64,000 nucleotides of DNA from NCBI GenBank assembly GCA_904420175.1, contig CAJFUF010000025.1, positions 25,290 through 89,289 on the forward strand. The letters run 5' to 3'. The translations under genes and the position numbers were made by a program. The stretch is from Candidatus Schneewindia gallinarum. GTDB lineage: Bacteria > Bacillota > Clostridia > Oscillospirales > Ruminococcaceae. Positions 52,760 through 63,318 of this stretch are shown piece by piece (positions within the stretch are counted from its first letter, which is position 1; each line of letters starts with the position of its first letter). The notes beneath the pieces were generated by a model. The model searched no databases. It was not told the origin of the DNA and worked only from the letters and a program-made list of their open reading frames with translations.

Positions 52760-52786
52760 AAAATACATAGTTGGAGTTTTGTGAAG

Positions 52787-55177
52787 ATGAGTGCAAATAC
52801 AACGAAAAAAAGAGGACGGCCCACAAAGCGCCAGCAACAGGCGGCGAAACGGGCCACACAGAGGAAGCGGCGCAGGCAGATAAATGCCCTGCTGGTGTTC
52901 GCCCTCGGCCTGTTACTGACTGCTCTCGCCTTTGTGGAGGGGCAGAGCTTTTGGCACACGCTGCATCAGGGCTATTTCGGCCTGTTCTCCGTGTGCGGTT
53001 TTGTCGTGCCTTTTGCCGTGTTCTACATCGCCTACCTGATGGCCATGAGCGAGGAGGAGGGCAAAGCCCGTGTCCGGGGGATTGAACTGGCAATCCTCTT
53101 CCTGCTGCTGACCGCCTTCATCCAGATTTTTTTCGCCGGGGAGATTGTGCCGGGCGATTTGCCGGTGCAGATTTCCGCGGTGTATTCCGCCGGTGTGGTG
53201 ATGCAGGGCGGCGGCCTTGTGGGCATGCTGCTGGCCCTGCCGCTGCTGCACTTCCTCGGCCTGACCGGGGCAAAAATTACCATTGCCATCCTGCTGTTTG
53301 TGTTTGTGATGATTGTCACGGGCCTTACGATGAAGCAGTTTTTCGGCGCCGTGTCGAAGCCGGTGAAAAAAGCGCAGGAGAAGGCGCAGGAATATGGGAC
53401 AGAGCTTGCCACCCGCAGGGAGGAGCGTAGAAAACAGCGCGAGATTGATATCGACCTCGGCCCGGACATCGACATTGACCTTGGCCCGGACAAGCCGGTG
53501 AAAGAACCGGAGCCGGTAAAGGAACCGGCGCCCGCCTTCAGCGGAACGCTGTTTGCAGCCCCTGCCGCCCCTCCGGTGCAGGAGGCGGCGCCTGTAAAGG
53601 AGGAGCCGCCTGAAAAGGCCGTTATGACAAAGGAGGAGATTGAACAGGAAATCACCTCCACCATCCGGGAGATGAAGGGGGAGCAGCCGCCCAGCCCGCT
53701 GCCGCCCATCGACCTGCTTGAAAAGCCCAGCGTGGAGCGGGGCGCAGGCACACAGGAGGAGATGCAGCAGAACGCCAAAACACTGGAGGAGACCTTAAAA
53801 AGCTTCGGGGTGCAGGTGCGCCTGCTGGACGTGAAGCGCGGCCCCTCCGTCACCCGGTATGAGCTGCAGCCGCTGGCGGGCGTGAAAATCAGCAAAATCA
53901 CCGGCCTTGCGGACGACATTGCCTTAAACCTTGCGGCAAGCGGCGTCCGGATTGAGGCGCCCATCCCCGGCAAGGCCGCCGTGGGCATCGAAGTGCCAAA
54001 CCGGAAAACCAGCGTCGTCCGCCTGCGGGAGGTGCTGTCCTCCCCGAAGTTTCGAAATGCCAAAAGCGGCGTGACCTTTGCCCTCGGCAAGGACATCGCG
54101 GGCGAGGTCATGACGGCGGACATTGCCAAAATGCCGCACCTGCTTATCGCCGGCTCCACCGGATCCGGTAAAAGCGTGTGCATCAACTCCATGATTGTCA
54201 GCCTTCTTTACAAATCCACCAGCGATGACGTCAAGCTGCTGATGATTGACCCGAAGGTGGTGGAACTGGGCGTATACAACGGCATTCCGCACCTGCTGGT
54301 GCCCGTTGTCACCGATCCGCGTAAGGCGGCGGGCGCCCTCGGCTGGGCCGTGACGGAGATGCTGCGGCGCTACAAGCTGTTTGCGGAAAACAACGTCAGG
54401 GATATCAAGGGCTTTAATGCCGCCGCACAGGAGAGGGACGACCTGAAGCCTCTGCCGCAGATTGTTATTATTATTGACGAGCTGGCGGATTTGATGATGG
54501 CCGCCCCCAATGAGGTGGAGGACAGTATCTGCCGCCTTGCCCAGATGGCCCGTGCGGCGGGCATGCACCTTGTCATTGCCACCCAGCGCCCCTCTGTGGA
54601 CGTGATTACCGGCATTATCAAGGCAAACATCCCCAGCCGTATCGCCTTTGCGGTGTCCAGCCAGGTGGACAGCCGCACCATTCTGGACGGCGCAGGCGCA
54701 GAGAAGCTGCTGGGCAAGGGCGACATGCTGTTTCACCCGGTGGGCAGTGCCAAACCTGTGCGCATTCAGGGGTGCTTTGTGGACGATAAAGAGGTGGAGC
54801 GCGTGGTGGAATTTGTCAAATCTGCCGGAGCCGCCGATTATAATGAAGAAATTGCCGAGGAAATAGAGAAGCAGGCAACCATGACCGGCCAGAAGAAAAA
54901 TGGCGCAGGGGCCGGAAACGGCGGCGGCTTCGATGAGGACAACGACATGCTGATGAAGGCGGTGGAATGCGTTATCGACGCGGGGCAGGCCTCCACCTCC
55001 TATCTGCAGCGCAGGCTGAAGTTGGGCTATGCCCGGGCCGCCCGCCTGATTGACGAGATGGAGGAGAAGGGCTTTGTGGGCCCGTACGAGGGCAGCAAGC
55101 CCCGTCAGGTGCTGATTTCCCGTCAGCAGTTTCTGGAGATGAAGGTGGGTCAGCCCGATACGGAGCAGGAAGTATGA
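52787..55177 (+). CDS. spoIIIE: DNA translocase FtsK/SpoIIIE
   Basis: 796 residues from ATG 52787; the frame is open further upstream but through the hairpin tract. Basic N-terminus ([16 protein letters not shown]), four hydrophobic segments to about residue 190, charged linker with repeats of DIDLGPD, then the motor: [16 protein letters not shown], Walker [12 protein letters not shown] near residue 463, Walker [13 protein letters not shown]-terminal gamma winged helix with [29 protein letters not shown] sequence. Pumps DNA into the forespore or across the septum. Confidence 0.95.
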   Translation: MSANTTKKRGRPTKRQQQAAKRATQRKRRRQINALLVFALGLLLTALAFVEGQSFWHTLHQGYFGLFSVCGFVVPFAVFYIAYLMAMSEEEGKARVRGIELAILFLLLTAFIQIFFAGEIVPGDLPVQISAVYSAGVVMQGGGLVGMLLALPLLHFLGLTGAKITIAILLFVFVMIVTGLTMKQFFGAVSKPVKKAQEKAQEYGTELATRREERRKQREIDIDLGPDIDIDLGPDKPVKEPEPVKEPAPAFSGTLFAAPAAPPVQEAAPVKEEPPEKAVMTKEEIEQEITSTIREMKGEQPPSPLPPIDLLEKPSVERGAGTQEEMQQNAKTLEETLKSFGVQVRLLDVKRGPSVTRYELQPLAGVKISKITGLADDIALNLAASGVRIEAPIPGKAAVGIEVPNRKTSVVRLREVLSSPKFRNAKSGVTFALGKDIAGEVMTADIAKMPHLLIAGSTGSGKSVCINSMIVSLLYKSTSDDVKLLMIDPKVVELGVYNGIPHLLVPVVTDPRKAAGALGWAVTEMLRRYKLFAENNVRDIKGFNAAAQERDDLKPLPQIVIIIDELADLMMAAPNEVEDSICRLAQMARAAGMHLVIATQRPSVDVITGIIKANIPSRIAFAVSSQVDSRTILDGAGAEKLLGKGDMLFHPVGSAKPVRIQGCFVDDKEVERVVEFVKSAGAADYNEEIAEEIEKQATMTGQKKNGAGAGNGGGFDEDNDMLMKAVECVIDAGQASTSYLQRRLKLGYARAARLIDEMEEKGFVGPYEGSKPRQVLISRQQFLEMKVGQPDTEQEV

Positions 55178-57084
55178 ACGGATTTTTACCTGTTACAAAG
55201 GAAGAAATAGCAGAGCGGGGCTGGGACAGTCCCGACTTTGTGTATGTCACGGGGGACGCATATGTGGACCACCCCAGCTTCGGCGCGGCTGTCATTACGC
55301 GGGTGCTGGAGAAGGAGGGGTTCCGCATCGGTGTGATCGCCCAGCCGGACTGGCGGGATGAGAAAGCGTTTCTCGCCCTTGGCAGGCCCCGGCTCGGCTT
55401 TCTTGTGTCCTCCGGCAATCTTGATTCCATGGTGGCGCATTACACCGCCGCCAAAAAGCGCCGCCATGACGACGCGTACTCCCCCGGCAGGCGCGCAGGC
55501 CTGCGGCCGGACCGGGCGGTGGAAACCTACTGCCGGGCCATCCGGCGCGCCGTGCCGGATGCCGTGATCCTCATCGGCGGGATGGAGGCCTCACTGCGCC
55601 GCTTCGCCCACTATGATTACTGGGCGGACGAGGTGCTGGAATCCATCCTGTTTTCCTCCGGAGCGGACCTGCTGTCCTACGGCATGGGGGAGAGCAGCGT
55701 CACCGCCGTGGCCCGCCGGCTTGCCGCCGGAGAGCGGATAAGCGACATCACCGACGTGCCCGGCACCTGTGTAAAGCGGGAAAGCGTGCAGGGCCTGCAC
55801 GGCTATGTGGAGTGCCCGGGCTTTGAAAAAGTAAAAAGCAGCAAAGACAAGTATATGGACGCAGCACTGCTGCAGCTGGGGGAGCAGGATCCCGTTCGCG
55901 GCAAAACCGTGGTGCAGCGGCAGCGTCGCGGTTACCTTGTGCAGAACCCGCCTGCCGCGCCCCTGTCCGGTGCGGAGCTGGACGCGGTGTATGAGCTGCC
56001 GTATACCCGCACCTACCATCCCATGTATGAAAGCATGGGCGGCGTGCCCGCCATCACGGAGGTCAAATTTTCCATCATCCACAACCGCGGCTGCTTCGGC
56101 GGATGCAACTTCTGCTCGCTGGCATTTCATCAGGGCCGGTATGTTACCGCCCGCTCCCACCAGTCTGTCCTTCGGGAGGCGAAGCAGATTATTGCCGACA
56201 AGGATTTTAAGGGCTATATCCACGATGTGGGCGGCCCCACGGCCAATTTCCGCCGCACCTCCTGTGACAAACAGCACAAAAGCGGGCTGTGCCGGGACAG
56301 GCGCTGCCTTGCGCCCGGGGCTTGTCCAAACCTGCAGGTGGACCATCAGGATTATCTACAGCTGCTTAGAAAGCTGAGGGCCCTGCCCGGCGTGAAAAAG
56401 GTTTTCATCCGTTCCGGCATCCGTTTCGACTACATCATGGCCGACAGGGACGAGTCGTTTTTCAAGGAGCTGGTGGAGGAGCATGTCAGCGGCCAGCTGA
56501 AGGTTGCACCGGAGCACCTTGTAAACCATGTGCTGGACTACATGGGCAAACCGCACAACGAGGTATTCGACCGCTTCCGGAAGCGGTTTTATGAGCTGAG
56601 CGCCGCCGCCGGGAAGGAGCAGTATCTGGTGCCCTACCTCATGTCCTCCCACCCGGGCAGCACTTTGCAGGACGCGGTGAAACTGGCGGAATATTTAAAG
56701 AAAAACCATATCCGGCCGGAGCAGGTGCAGGATTTTTACCCCACGCCGGGCACCCTGTCCACCGCCATGTATTATACGGAACTGGACCCGAAAACAAGGA
56801 AAAAGCTGTATGTGGCCAAAACCCCGGAGGATAAGCGCCGCCAGCGGATTCTGCTGCAATACTACGACCCGCGCTACCAGCGGGAGGTGGCGGCCGCCCT
56901 TATTAAGGCGGGCCGCAGAGACCTTATCGGCATGGAACCGCGCTGCCTGATAAGGCCGCTGCCCGGCATGGGCGGCGCGCCGCAGCGGAAACAGGGCGGC
57001 AAAACCGCCGGGAACCGGGGCAGAAGGGGGGCGGCACGGTGGCAAAACGAAGCGCCGCAAAAAGGCGGAAGAAGAAAAAGATAA
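55174..57084 (+). CDS. YgiQ family radical SAM protein
   Basis: 636 residues. N-terminal YgiQ domain ([32 protein letters not shown]), radical SAM cluster CFGGCNFC near residue 307, [13 protein letters not shown] with extra cysteines, [12 protein letters not shown] and [10 protein letters not shown], then [11 protein letters not shown]. Substrate of the family is unknown. Highly basic Gly/Arg/Lys C-terminal tail. Start overlaps spoIIIE (ATGA), and the tail overlaps the next gene by 46 bases. Confidence 0.93.
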   Translation: MNGFLPVTKEEIAERGWDSPDFVYVTGDAYVDHPSFGAAVITRVLEKEGFRIGVIAQPDWRDEKAFLALGRPRLGFLVSSGNLDSMVAHYTAAKKRRHDDAYSPGRRAGLRPDRAVETYCRAIRRAVPDAVILIGGMEASLRRFAHYDYWADEVLESILFSSGADLLSYGMGESSVTAVARRLAAGERISDITDVPGTCVKRESVQGLHGYVECPGFEKVKSSKDKYMDAALLQLGEQDPVRGKTVVQRQRRGYLVQNPPAAPLSGAELDAVYELPYTRTYHPMYESMGGVPAITEVKFSIIHNRGCFGGCNFCSLAFHQGRYVTARSHQSVLREAKQIIADKDFKGYIHDVGGPTANFRRTSCDKQHKSGLCRDRRCLAPGACPNLQVDHQDYLQLLRKLRALPGVKKVFIRSGIRFDYIMADRDESFFKELVEEHVSGQLKVAPEHLVNHVLDYMGKPHNEVFDRFRKRFYELSAAAGKEQYLVPYLMSSHPGSTLQDAVKLAEYLKKNHIRPEQVQDFYPTPGTLSTAMYYTELDPKTRKKLYVAKTPEDKRRQRILLQYYDPRYQREVAAALIKAGRRDLIGMEPRCLIRPLPGMGGAPQRKQGGKTAGNRGRRGAARWQNEAPQKGGRRKR

Positions 57085-57998
57085 CGGCAGTTGTGTCCGT
57101 GCTGGCCGTCCTGCTGGCGACCCTGCTTGCGGCATTGGACATGACAGGCGTCCTGCCGGTGGAGCGGCTGGAGGACCTGTTTACCGGCCGGCTGTGGAAC
57201 AGCCCGTCTGTTCCGGCCGCCGCAGGGGACACAGGGGACGCATCCATCCATATCATCGACTGCGGGCAGGGCGACAGCGTCCTCATCAGGCTGGACGGGA
57301 AAAACGTGCTGATCGACGGGACAACCGGAAGCAATGCCGGCCAGGTGCTGGAATACCTGCACAGGCAGGGGGTTGAAAGCCTGGACCTGCTGATTGTCAC
57401 CCACCCGCACGAGGATCACATCGGCGGCCTTGACGACGTGCTGGGCGATATGCCGGTGAAAGAGGTGCTGATGAAACAGCTGACCGGCTCCATGGTGCCC
57501 ACCACCAAGGCGTACGAGCGGCTGCTGACCGCCATCAAGGCGAACGGCAGCACGGTGACGGCGGCCCAGCCGGGCCAGAAGCTGACGGTGGGCAACGGCG
57601 TGTTTACCGTCCTTGGCCCAACGGAGGATTTTGGGGACTTGAATAATACGTCAGTTGTGGTAAAATTAGAAGTCGGTAACGGCACTGCCCTGTTTATGGG
57701 CGATGCCGAGAAGGAATCGGAGGCTGCGCTTGTCAGCCGCTGGTACGACGCGCTGGCCGGTATGGACGTGCTGAAGGTGGGACACCACGGAAGCAGCACC
57801 TCCTCCGGGGAGGATTTCATCCGGATTGTCAGCCCACGCTATGCCGCCATCTCGGTGGGCGAGGGGAACGACTACGGCCATCCGTCGGATGAGGTGCTGG
57901 CGCGTCTGGAACAGGCGGGCGCAGCGGTGTCCCGCACGGACAGGGACGGTACCATTGTGTACATCTTGCAGCAGGATGGGTTCCGTCCGCAGCAGTAA
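57039..57998 (+). CDS. ComEC/Rec2-like metallo-beta-lactamase-fold hydrolase
   Basis: 319 residues from GTG 57039, with AAGGGGG upstream. Basic N-terminus ([14 protein letters not shown]), one membrane helix at about 15-37, then an extracellular MBL domain: IIDCGQGDSVLI, THPHEDHIGGLDD (HxHxDH), LFMGDAEKES, and KVGHHGSST. This is the stand-alone form of the ComEC hydrolase domain, thought to act on extracellular DNA or another phosphodiester. Followed by a DUF3006 protein, its usual partner. Confidence 0.9.
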   Translation: MAKRSAAKRRKKKKITAVVSVLAVLLATLLAALDMTGVLPVERLEDLFTGRLWNSPSVPAAAGDTGDASIHIIDCGQGDSVLIRLDGKNVLIDGTTGSNAGQVLEYLHRQGVESLDLLIVTHPHEDHIGGLDDVLGDMPVKEVLMKQLTGSMVPTTKAYERLLTAIKANGSTVTAAQPGQKLTVGNGVFTVLGPTEDFGDLNNTSVVVKLEVGNGTALFMGDAEKESEAALVSRWYDALAGMDVLKVGHHGSSTSSGEDFIRIVSPRYAAISVGEGNDYGHPSDEVLARLEQAGAAVSRTDRDGTIVYILQQDGFRPQQ

Positions 57999-58022
57999 AA
58001 AGGTAAGGAAGGAGGAATCAGT

Positions 58023-58253
58023 ATGGGATTCGGCGACGATTACTACAGCGTGGACCGCATTGAAGATGATGTGGTCGTATGTATGGATGAAAAAGGGAAG
58101 ATTTTCAGCTTCCCGCTGGACAAGGTGGAACGCGGCGTCAAGGAGGGCGATATGCTGTACCAGATGGCGGACCGGTATCTGATTGACGACGACCGGACCA
58201 ACCGCAGACGCCTCGAGATGGAGGAGCTGCAGAACAGTGTGTTCGGCGGTTAG
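58023..58253 (+). CDS. DUF3006 family protein
   Basis: 76 residues. VDRIEDDVVVCMDEKGK near the N-terminus and KEGDMLYQ then a charged helix match the DUF3006 pattern, a small beta-barrel-like protein usually encoded next to ComEC-type hydrolases. AAGGAGGAATC precedes the ATG. Role unknown. Confidence 0.82.
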   Translation: MGFGDDYYSVDRIEDDVVVCMDEKGKIFSFPLDKVERGVKEGDMLYQMADRYLIDDDRTNRRRLEMEELQNSVFGG

Positions 58254-58257
58254 AAAT

Positions 58258-58298
58258 AAAAAGCGCTGCGAAGGGAACCCCTTCGCAGCGCTTTTTTT
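58258..58298. terminator. Bidirectional terminator at 58.3 kb
   Basis: Stem AAAAGCGCTGCGAAGGG with CCCTTCGCAGCGCTTTT, two- to three-base loop, T run on both strands. Confidence 0.92.
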
Positions 58299-58311
58299 AT
58301 TTTCAACTGTC

Positions 58312-59601
58312 TTAAACCAATTCCCCGGTCAGCTCCCCGTTTTTCACCCCGGTAATGCGGACGGAAACCACCTGGCCCGTCAGCTCCTCCCCGCAGGGGA
58401 AGGCCACCGGCATGTAATTTTCCGTGTAACCGCACTGCAGGCCATCCGCCCGGCGCTGCTCTGCCAGCACCCGGCACAGACGGCCCTGCATACCCTGCAG
58501 GAAAGCCTGTCGCAGCGGGTCGGTCACCTTTTTCAGCGCCGCCGCCCGGGCAGTTTTGACCTGCTGCGGCACCTGTTCCGGCATGTCCGCCGCCCTTGTG
58601 CCCGGCCGGACGGAGTAGGGGAAGATGTGGACCTTTGCAAAGCCGATTTCCTGTGCGAAACGGCAGGTTGTCTCAAATTCCTCCTGCGTCTCCCCGGGGA
58701 AGCCCACCAGCAGATCGGTGGTGATGGAGGGGCAGTCAAAGCGGCTGCGGATGTTGTCCACAAGCTTTCGGTACAGCGACGTATCGTAGTGGCGCCGCAT
58801 CCGCCCCAGGGTGGCGTCGCACCCGCTTTGCAGGGACAGGTGGAAGTTTGGGCAGAAACCGGGCAGGGCAGCCAGCCGTGCAAGCTCCCCGTCGCTTATC
58901 AGCTCCGGCTCAAGGCTGCCCAGGCGGATCCGCAGCCCCGGGTGGCGGTGGGCAATGGCCTCCACCGCATCCGTCAGCGTAAGGCCCGATTCCCTGCCGT
59001 AAAAGCACAGGTTGATGCCTACCAGCACCACTTCGCGAAAGCCTGCACCGGCCAACTGATCCACTTCCTCCAGCAGCTCGCCCAGCGGTTTGGAGCGCAC
59101 GGGCCCCCGGGCGGCAGGAATAATGCAGTAGCTGCACCAGTTGTCGCACCCGTCCTGTATCTTCACAAAACTGCGGGTGCGTCCGCCGGCGCTGTGTACC
59201 TGCATCTGCTCAAAACGGTCCCCTGCCCGGTACTGCTCCACCGCCACAATGCGGTGCGGGTTTGCAAGGAAGTCGAGGCAGTGCTGGACAAGCTGCCCTT
59301 TGTGCTTGGTGCCGGTGATGATGTCCACCTCCGGCAGGGCGGCGGCCTCCTCCGGAAAGGCCTGCGGGAAACAGCCCGTCAGCGCCACAACGGCGCCCGG
59401 ATTGCCCTTTTTAAACTTATGGATCATCTGTCGTGTCTTTTTGTCCGACACGGACGTGACAGTGCAGGAATTGATGACCAGCACGTCGCACCCCTCCGGC
59501 TTGTCCTTTACAACAAAGCCGCTGTCGGAAAACACTTCTTTCATCCCCTCGGTCTCGTACTGGTTGACCTTGCAGCCGAGGGTGTAAAAAAATACATTCA
59601 T
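58312..59601 (-). CDS. mtaB: tRNA t6A37 C2-methylthiotransferase MtaB
   Basis: 429 residues. Methylthiotransferase architecture: UPF0004 domain with Cys in LGCKVNQYET, INSCTVTSVSDKKT and ALTGCFPQ, radical SAM motif CDNWCSYC near residue 156, PAARGPVRSK, then a C-terminal TRAM-like domain. Converts t6A to ms2t6A at position 37 of tRNAs reading ANN codons. Monocistronic. Confidence 0.94.
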   Translation of the reverse strand: MNVFFYTLGCKVNQYETEGMKEVFSDSGFVVKDKPEGCDVLVINSCTVTSVSDKKTRQMIHKFKKGNPGAVVALTGCFPQAFPEEAAALPEVDIITGTKHKGQLVQHCLDFLANPHRIVAVEQYRAGDRFEQMQVHSAGGRTRSFVKIQDGCDNWCSYCIIPAARGPVRSKPLGELLEEVDQLAGAGFREVVLVGINLCFYGRESGLTLTDAVEAIAHRHPGLRIRLGSLEPELISDGELARLAALPGFCPNFHLSLQSGCDATLGRMRRHYDTSLYRKLVDNIRSRFDCPSITTDLLVGFPGETQEEFETTCRFAQEIGFAKVHIFPYSVRPGTRAADMPEQVPQQVKTARAAALKKVTDPLRQAFLQGMQGRLCRVLAEQRRADGLQCGYTENYMPVAFPCGEELTGQVVSVRITGVKNGELTGELV

Positions 59602-59724
59602 GGGAAAAGCTCCTTTTTCACGCTACCCTACCAGTATACATGGTTTTCCCGCCCCTGTATAGTAGAATTTTGCAGCCACAGCGCGCATACATAAGAAGTG
59701 AAGACCAAGTAAGGGGGAGCGGAT

Positions 59725-60918
59725 ATGAACAAACTGAAAAGGCTGCTTTGCCTTGTCTTATGTTTTGCACTGCTTTGCGCGGCGCCCGGTGCGGCGCTGG
59801 CAGACGGCGCAGAGACCGCGGAACCGGCGCAGCAGACGGACGCCGCACCGGCGGACGCAGTGCAGATTGCGGCCACCTCTGCCATTCTTATGGACCTGAA
59901 CACCGGTACCGTGCTGTATGAGAAGGAGGCGGACACGGTGCTGCCGCCTGCATCCATCACGAAAATTATGACCATCCTACTGGTGTTCGAGGCGCTGGAC
60001 AGCGGAAAAATCAGCCTGACGGACACCGTCACCGCATCCGCCCACGCCTGTTCCATGGGCGGCAGCCAGATCTGGCTGAAGGAGGGGGAGCAGTTCACGG
60101 TGGATGAACTGCTGAAGGCCACCTGCATCAAGTCCGCCAACGACACCTCCGTGGCGCTGGCGGAGTTTGTCTCCGGCAGTGAGGAGGCCTTTGTGGCGGA
60201 GATGAACAAGCGTGCGCAGGAGTTGGGCATGACGAACACTGTGTTTAAAAACGCCAGCGGCCTTGACGCGGACGGCCATGTGTCCACCGCAAGGGACATC
60301 GCCCTGATGTCGCGGGAGCTGATGAAGCACGAGGATGTGACCAAATATACCACCGTGTGGATGGACTATTTGCGCGACGGCACCACCCAGCTTGTCAATA
60401 CAAACAAGCTGATTAACAGCTACGACGGTATCACGGGCCTGAAAACCGGCACTACCAACCTTGCAAAAAACTGCCTGTCCGCCACAGCGGAGCGGAACGA
60501 CCTGGGCCTTGTAGCGGTGGTCATGGGCTGCGAGACCAGCGCGGACCGGTTCCAGTCCGCCCGCACCCTGCTGGACTACGGCTTTGCGGGATATGAAATT
60601 GTCACCCCGCAGGTGGACACCTCCGGGCTTGTAAAGGCCCATGTGGCAAAGGGCGTCAACCAGTACCTGCCGCTGGAACTGGGCGAAGTGACCGGCGTGC
60701 TGGTACCCAAGGGCCGCGGAGGGGAGCTGACCCAGGTGACAGAGCTGGAGGGGGAGCTGGAGGCCCCGGTGGCAAAGGGACAGAAGGTGGGCGTTGTCAA
60801 ACTGTATCTGGACGACAAGCTGGTGTCGGAAATTGACGTATTGACCGGCATGGAAAGCCCCCGGATCAATTTTTTGCTGGCACTTCAGCTGCTGCTCGGT
60901 CATATTGTAGGAATTTAG
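59725..60918 (+). CDS. D-alanyl-D-alanine carboxypeptidase (DacF/PBP5 family)
   Basis: 397 residues. Signal peptide (cleavage after about ALA-DG, residue 26), peptidase S11 domain with S77-x-x-K80 in PPASITKIM, SAN near residue 138 and KTG near residue 241, then a PBP5 C-terminal domain and a C-terminal amphipathic/hydrophobic anchor. Trims D-Ala from peptidoglycan stem peptides. Could be vegetative DacA or sporulation DacF; sequence alone does not decide. Start ATG follows AAGGGGGAG. Confidence 0.93.
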   Translation: MNKLKRLLCLVLCFALLCAAPGAALADGAETAEPAQQTDAAPADAVQIAATSAILMDLNTGTVLYEKEADTVLPPASITKIMTILLVFEALDSGKISLTDTVTASAHACSMGGSQIWLKEGEQFTVDELLKATCIKSANDTSVALAEFVSGSEEAFVAEMNKRAQELGMTNTVFKNASGLDADGHVSTARDIALMSRELMKHEDVTKYTTVWMDYLRDGTTQLVNTNKLINSYDGITGLKTGTTNLAKNCLSATAERNDLGLVAVVMGCETSADRFQSARTLLDYGFAGYEIVTPQVDTSGLVKAHVAKGVNQYLPLELGEVTGVLVPKGRGGELTQVTELEGELEAPVAKGQKVGVVKLYLDDKLVSEIDVLTGMESPRINFLLALQLLLGHIVGI

Positions 60919-60970
60919 GCGGCTTTTTTGTGCAAGTGTGATAAAATTGCGCGCAGCGCCGCTTAGGTTC

Positions 60971-60999
60971 TTGACAAAATTACTCGTGTAAGGTAGTAT
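60971..60999 (+). promoter_or_regulatory. Sigma-A promoter of pgi
   Basis: TTGACA (60971-60976), 17-base spacer, TAGTAT (60994-60999). Confidence 0.8.
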
Positions 61000-61024
61000 T
61001 GTTACAAGAAAGAGGGGGATGTAT

Positions 61025-62365
61025 ATGCCGGTAAAACTGTCAAAAAAATATTTACAGAACTTCATTCGCGAGGACGAGTATGCGTCCATTTCCCACCAGA
61101 TTGCAGCCGCCCATACCCTGCTTGAAAACAGAAGCGGCGCTGGCAATGATTTTCTCGGCTGGCTCGACCTGCCCGTTAACTACGATAAGGAGGAGTTTGC
61201 CCGCATCCAGGCGGCCGCCAAGCGCATCCGTGAAAGCTGCGACGTGCTGGTGGTCATCGGCATCGGCGGATCCTACCTTGGGGCCCGTGCAGCGATTGAG
61301 TTTTTAAACTCTCCCTTTTACAACCAGCTGCGCAAGCCCGGCACGCCGGAAATCCTGTTCTGCGGCAATAACATCAGCGGCGACTATCTCAACGACATCA
61401 TCGCCATGTGCGGCGACAGGGATATCTGCGTCAACGTCATCTCCAAGTCCGGCACCACGACGGAGCCGGCGGTGGCGTTCCGCTACTTCCGCGACTATCT
61501 GATTAAGAAATATGGGGCGGACGGTGCGAAGCAGCGCATTTTCGCCACCACCGACAAGGCCCGCGGCACCCTGAAGGAGCTAAGCGACCGCGAAGGGTAC
61601 GAGACCTTCGTCATCCCGGACGATGTGGGCGGCCGCTACAGCGTGCTGACGGCCGTCGGCCTGCTGCCCATTGCTGTGGCCGGCTGCGATATCAAGCGGC
61701 TGATGCAGGGTGCGGCAGACGCGCGTGCAGCATACAGCGTGCCGGACATGACGAAGAACGACGCGTACCTGTATGCGGCCATCCGTAATATTCTGTACAA
61801 CAAGGGCTACAGCATGGAGCTGATGGTCTGTTACGAGCCGCGCTTCCGCGAGATGAACGAGTGGATTAAGCAGCTCTATGGCGAGAGCGAGGGCAAGGAC
61901 AACAAGGGCCTGTTCCCGGCTTCCGTCATCTTCTCCACCGACTTGCACTCCCTTGGCCAGTATGTACAGGACGGCCGCCGCCAGATGTTTGAGACGGTGG
62001 TCACCATTGACAAACCGGTGAGCGAGTTTATCATCCCCGAGGAGAAGGAGAATTTCGACGGCCTCAACTTCCTTGCTGGCAAACCGATGAGCTATGTCAA
62101 CCGCAAGGCGTTTGAGGGGACGCTGCTGGCCCACACGGAGGAGGGGCACGTGCCCAACGTCATTGTCTCCATCGACAAGGCGGACGAGTACGAGCTTGGC
62201 TACCTCATCTACTTCTTTGAAAAGACCACGGCGGTTTCCGGCTATGTCCTCGGCATCAACCCCTTTGACCAGCCGGGTGTGGAAAGCTACAAGCGCAACA
62301 TGTTTGCCCTGTTAGGCAAACCCGGTTATGAGGATTTGAAAAAGGAGCTGGAGGCCAGGCTGTAA
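61025..62365 (+). CDS. pgi: Glucose-6-phosphate isomerase
   Basis: 446 residues from ATG 61025, six bases after AGAGGGGG; ATG 61019 is adjacent to that site. Short Firmicutes-type PGI. Motifs: [48 protein letters not shown] and a late [14 protein letters not shown]. Interconverts glucose-6-phosphate and fructose-6-phosphate. Confidence 0.97.
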   Translation: MPVKLSKKYLQNFIREDEYASISHQIAAAHTLLENRSGAGNDFLGWLDLPVNYDKEEFARIQAAAKRIRESCDVLVVIGIGGSYLGARAAIEFLNSPFYNQLRKPGTPEILFCGNNISGDYLNDIIAMCGDRDICVNVISKSGTTTEPAVAFRYFRDYLIKKYGADGAKQRIFATTDKARGTLKELSDREGYETFVIPDDVGGRYSVLTAVGLLPIAVAGCDIKRLMQGAADARAAYSVPDMTKNDAYLYAAIRNILYNKGYSMELMVCYEPRFREMNEWIKQLYGESEGKDNKGLFPASVIFSTDLHSLGQYVQDGRRQMFETVVTIDKPVSEFIIPEEKENFDGLNFLAGKPMSYVNRKAFEGTLLAHTEEGHVPNVIVSIDKADEYELGYLIYFFEKTTAVSGYVLGINPFDQPGVESYKRNMFALLGKPGYEDLKKELEARL

Positions 62366-62374
62366 AGACGTGTG

Positions 62375-62396
62375 AAAAAGCCGTACGGCTTTTTAA
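62375..62396 (+). terminator. Terminator of pgi
   Basis: 20-base palindrome AAAAAGCCGTACGGCTTTTT. Confidence 0.7.
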
Positions 62397-62420
62397 ATAA
62401 ATAAAAGGAGGCACACGAGT

Positions 62421-62834
62421 ATGCTGAATTTGATTGTTGGAAACAAGGGATCGGGAAAAACCAAGCGAATGATTGACATGATCAATGAATCATTGAAGAT
62501 ATCCAAGGGTGACATCGTCTGCATCGAGAAGGGCATGAAGCTGACCTACGACATCAGCCATAAAGTCCGCCTTGTGGAGGTGGAAAGCTACGACGTCAGC
62601 GGCTACGACGCGTTTTACGGCTTTGTCACCGGTATGCTTGCCGGCAACTATGACATCAGCGAGATATACATTGACGGCATTTTTAAAATCGGCGGCCGCG
62701 ACTACGACAAGTTCACGGAATTTGTTGCGAAACTGGATGCGCTTTCGGCGGCGCACAATGACCTGAAAATTGTCATGACCGTGTCCTGCGATGAGAGCGA
62801 GCTTTCGCCTGAACTGAAAAAATATTTTGTCTGA
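62421..62834 (+). CDS. Small P-loop protein of unknown function
   Basis: 137 residues. Walker A GNKGSGKT at about residues 7-14 and a strand-Asp EIYIDGIFK near residue 82 that could be Walker B. No further domain. Conserved-looking, with a strong AAAGGAGG site and its own terminator, but I do not recognise a function. Probably co-transcribed with pgi by read-through. Confidence 0.65.
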   Translation: MLNLIVGNKGSGKTKRMIDMINESLKISKGDIVCIEKGMKLTYDISHKVRLVEVESYDVSGYDAFYGFVTGMLAGNYDISEIYIDGIFKIGGRDYDKFTEFVAKLDALSAAHNDLKIVMTVSCDESELSPELKKYFV

Positions 62835-62843
62835 GTAAGGAAG

Positions 62844-62873
62844 AAGGCCGCCGCCCGTTCGGGGCGGCGGCCT
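62844..62873. terminator. Terminator after the P-loop gene
   Basis: 13-bp stem AAGGCCGCCGCCC/GGGCGGCGGCCTT, four-base loop, then TCTTTTC. Confidence 0.88.
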
Positions 62874-62894
62874 TTCTTTTCATGTGGGAAGCGG

Positions 62895-63140
62895 TTACTG
62901 CTGGGTAGAGTTGGGAGGAAGCTGTCCGGATGCCGCTTTTTTCTTCCGGCTTGCCAGTACCATCAGCACAATGCCGACGGCAGCGGCAATGGCGCCCACC
63001 ACCATAAAGGGTGTGCCGGGATTCAATGTTCCAGAACCAAGCGCACTCATCAGCTGGGCCTGTAGGCTGCTGTTTTGTATCAGTCCGTAAAGTAGGCTGA
63101 CACCGCCGCAGATAAGCAAAACAATACCTGCCACCATCAT
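62895..63140 (-). CDS. Small two-helix membrane protein
   Basis: 81 residues from ATG 63140, with AAAGGGGG upstream. Two transmembrane helices (about 3-20 and 43-62) joined by a polar loop (LIQNSSLQAQLMSALGSG), then a basic and polar tail KKKAASGQ. The layout resembles the DUF3185-type small membrane proteins, but similarity is only general. Own promoter. Confidence 0.6.
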   Translation of the reverse strand: MMVAGIVLLICGGVSLLYGLIQNSSLQAQLMSALGSGTLNPGTPFMVVGAIAAAVGIVLMVLASRKKKAASGQLPPNSTQQ

Positions 63141-63170
63141 AAAAATAACCCCCTTTTTATAGTTGATTTT

Positions 63171-63200
63171 AGTATAGCATAGCAAAAAAATAGTTGTCAA
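63171..63200 (-). promoter_or_regulatory. Promoter of the small membrane protein
   Basis: On the - strand: TTGACA (63195-63200), 18-base spacer, TATACT (63171-63176). Confidence 0.78.
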
Positions 63201-63263
63201 CAGAAATAAAAATTGCAGGCGCAATTTTTTGCGGAAATGTGCGCGGCAGCCCGATTTTCAGTG

Positions 63264-63292
63264 TTGACAAACCCTGCCCGTCCGTTTATAAT
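63264..63292 (+). promoter_or_regulatory. Sigma-A promoter of yceD-rpmF
   Basis: TTGACA (63264-63269), 17-base spacer, TATAAT (63287-63292): exact consensus. Confidence 0.92.
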
Positions 63293-63318
63293 AGGAAAGT
63301 ACGAGTAGAGGTGTGGGT

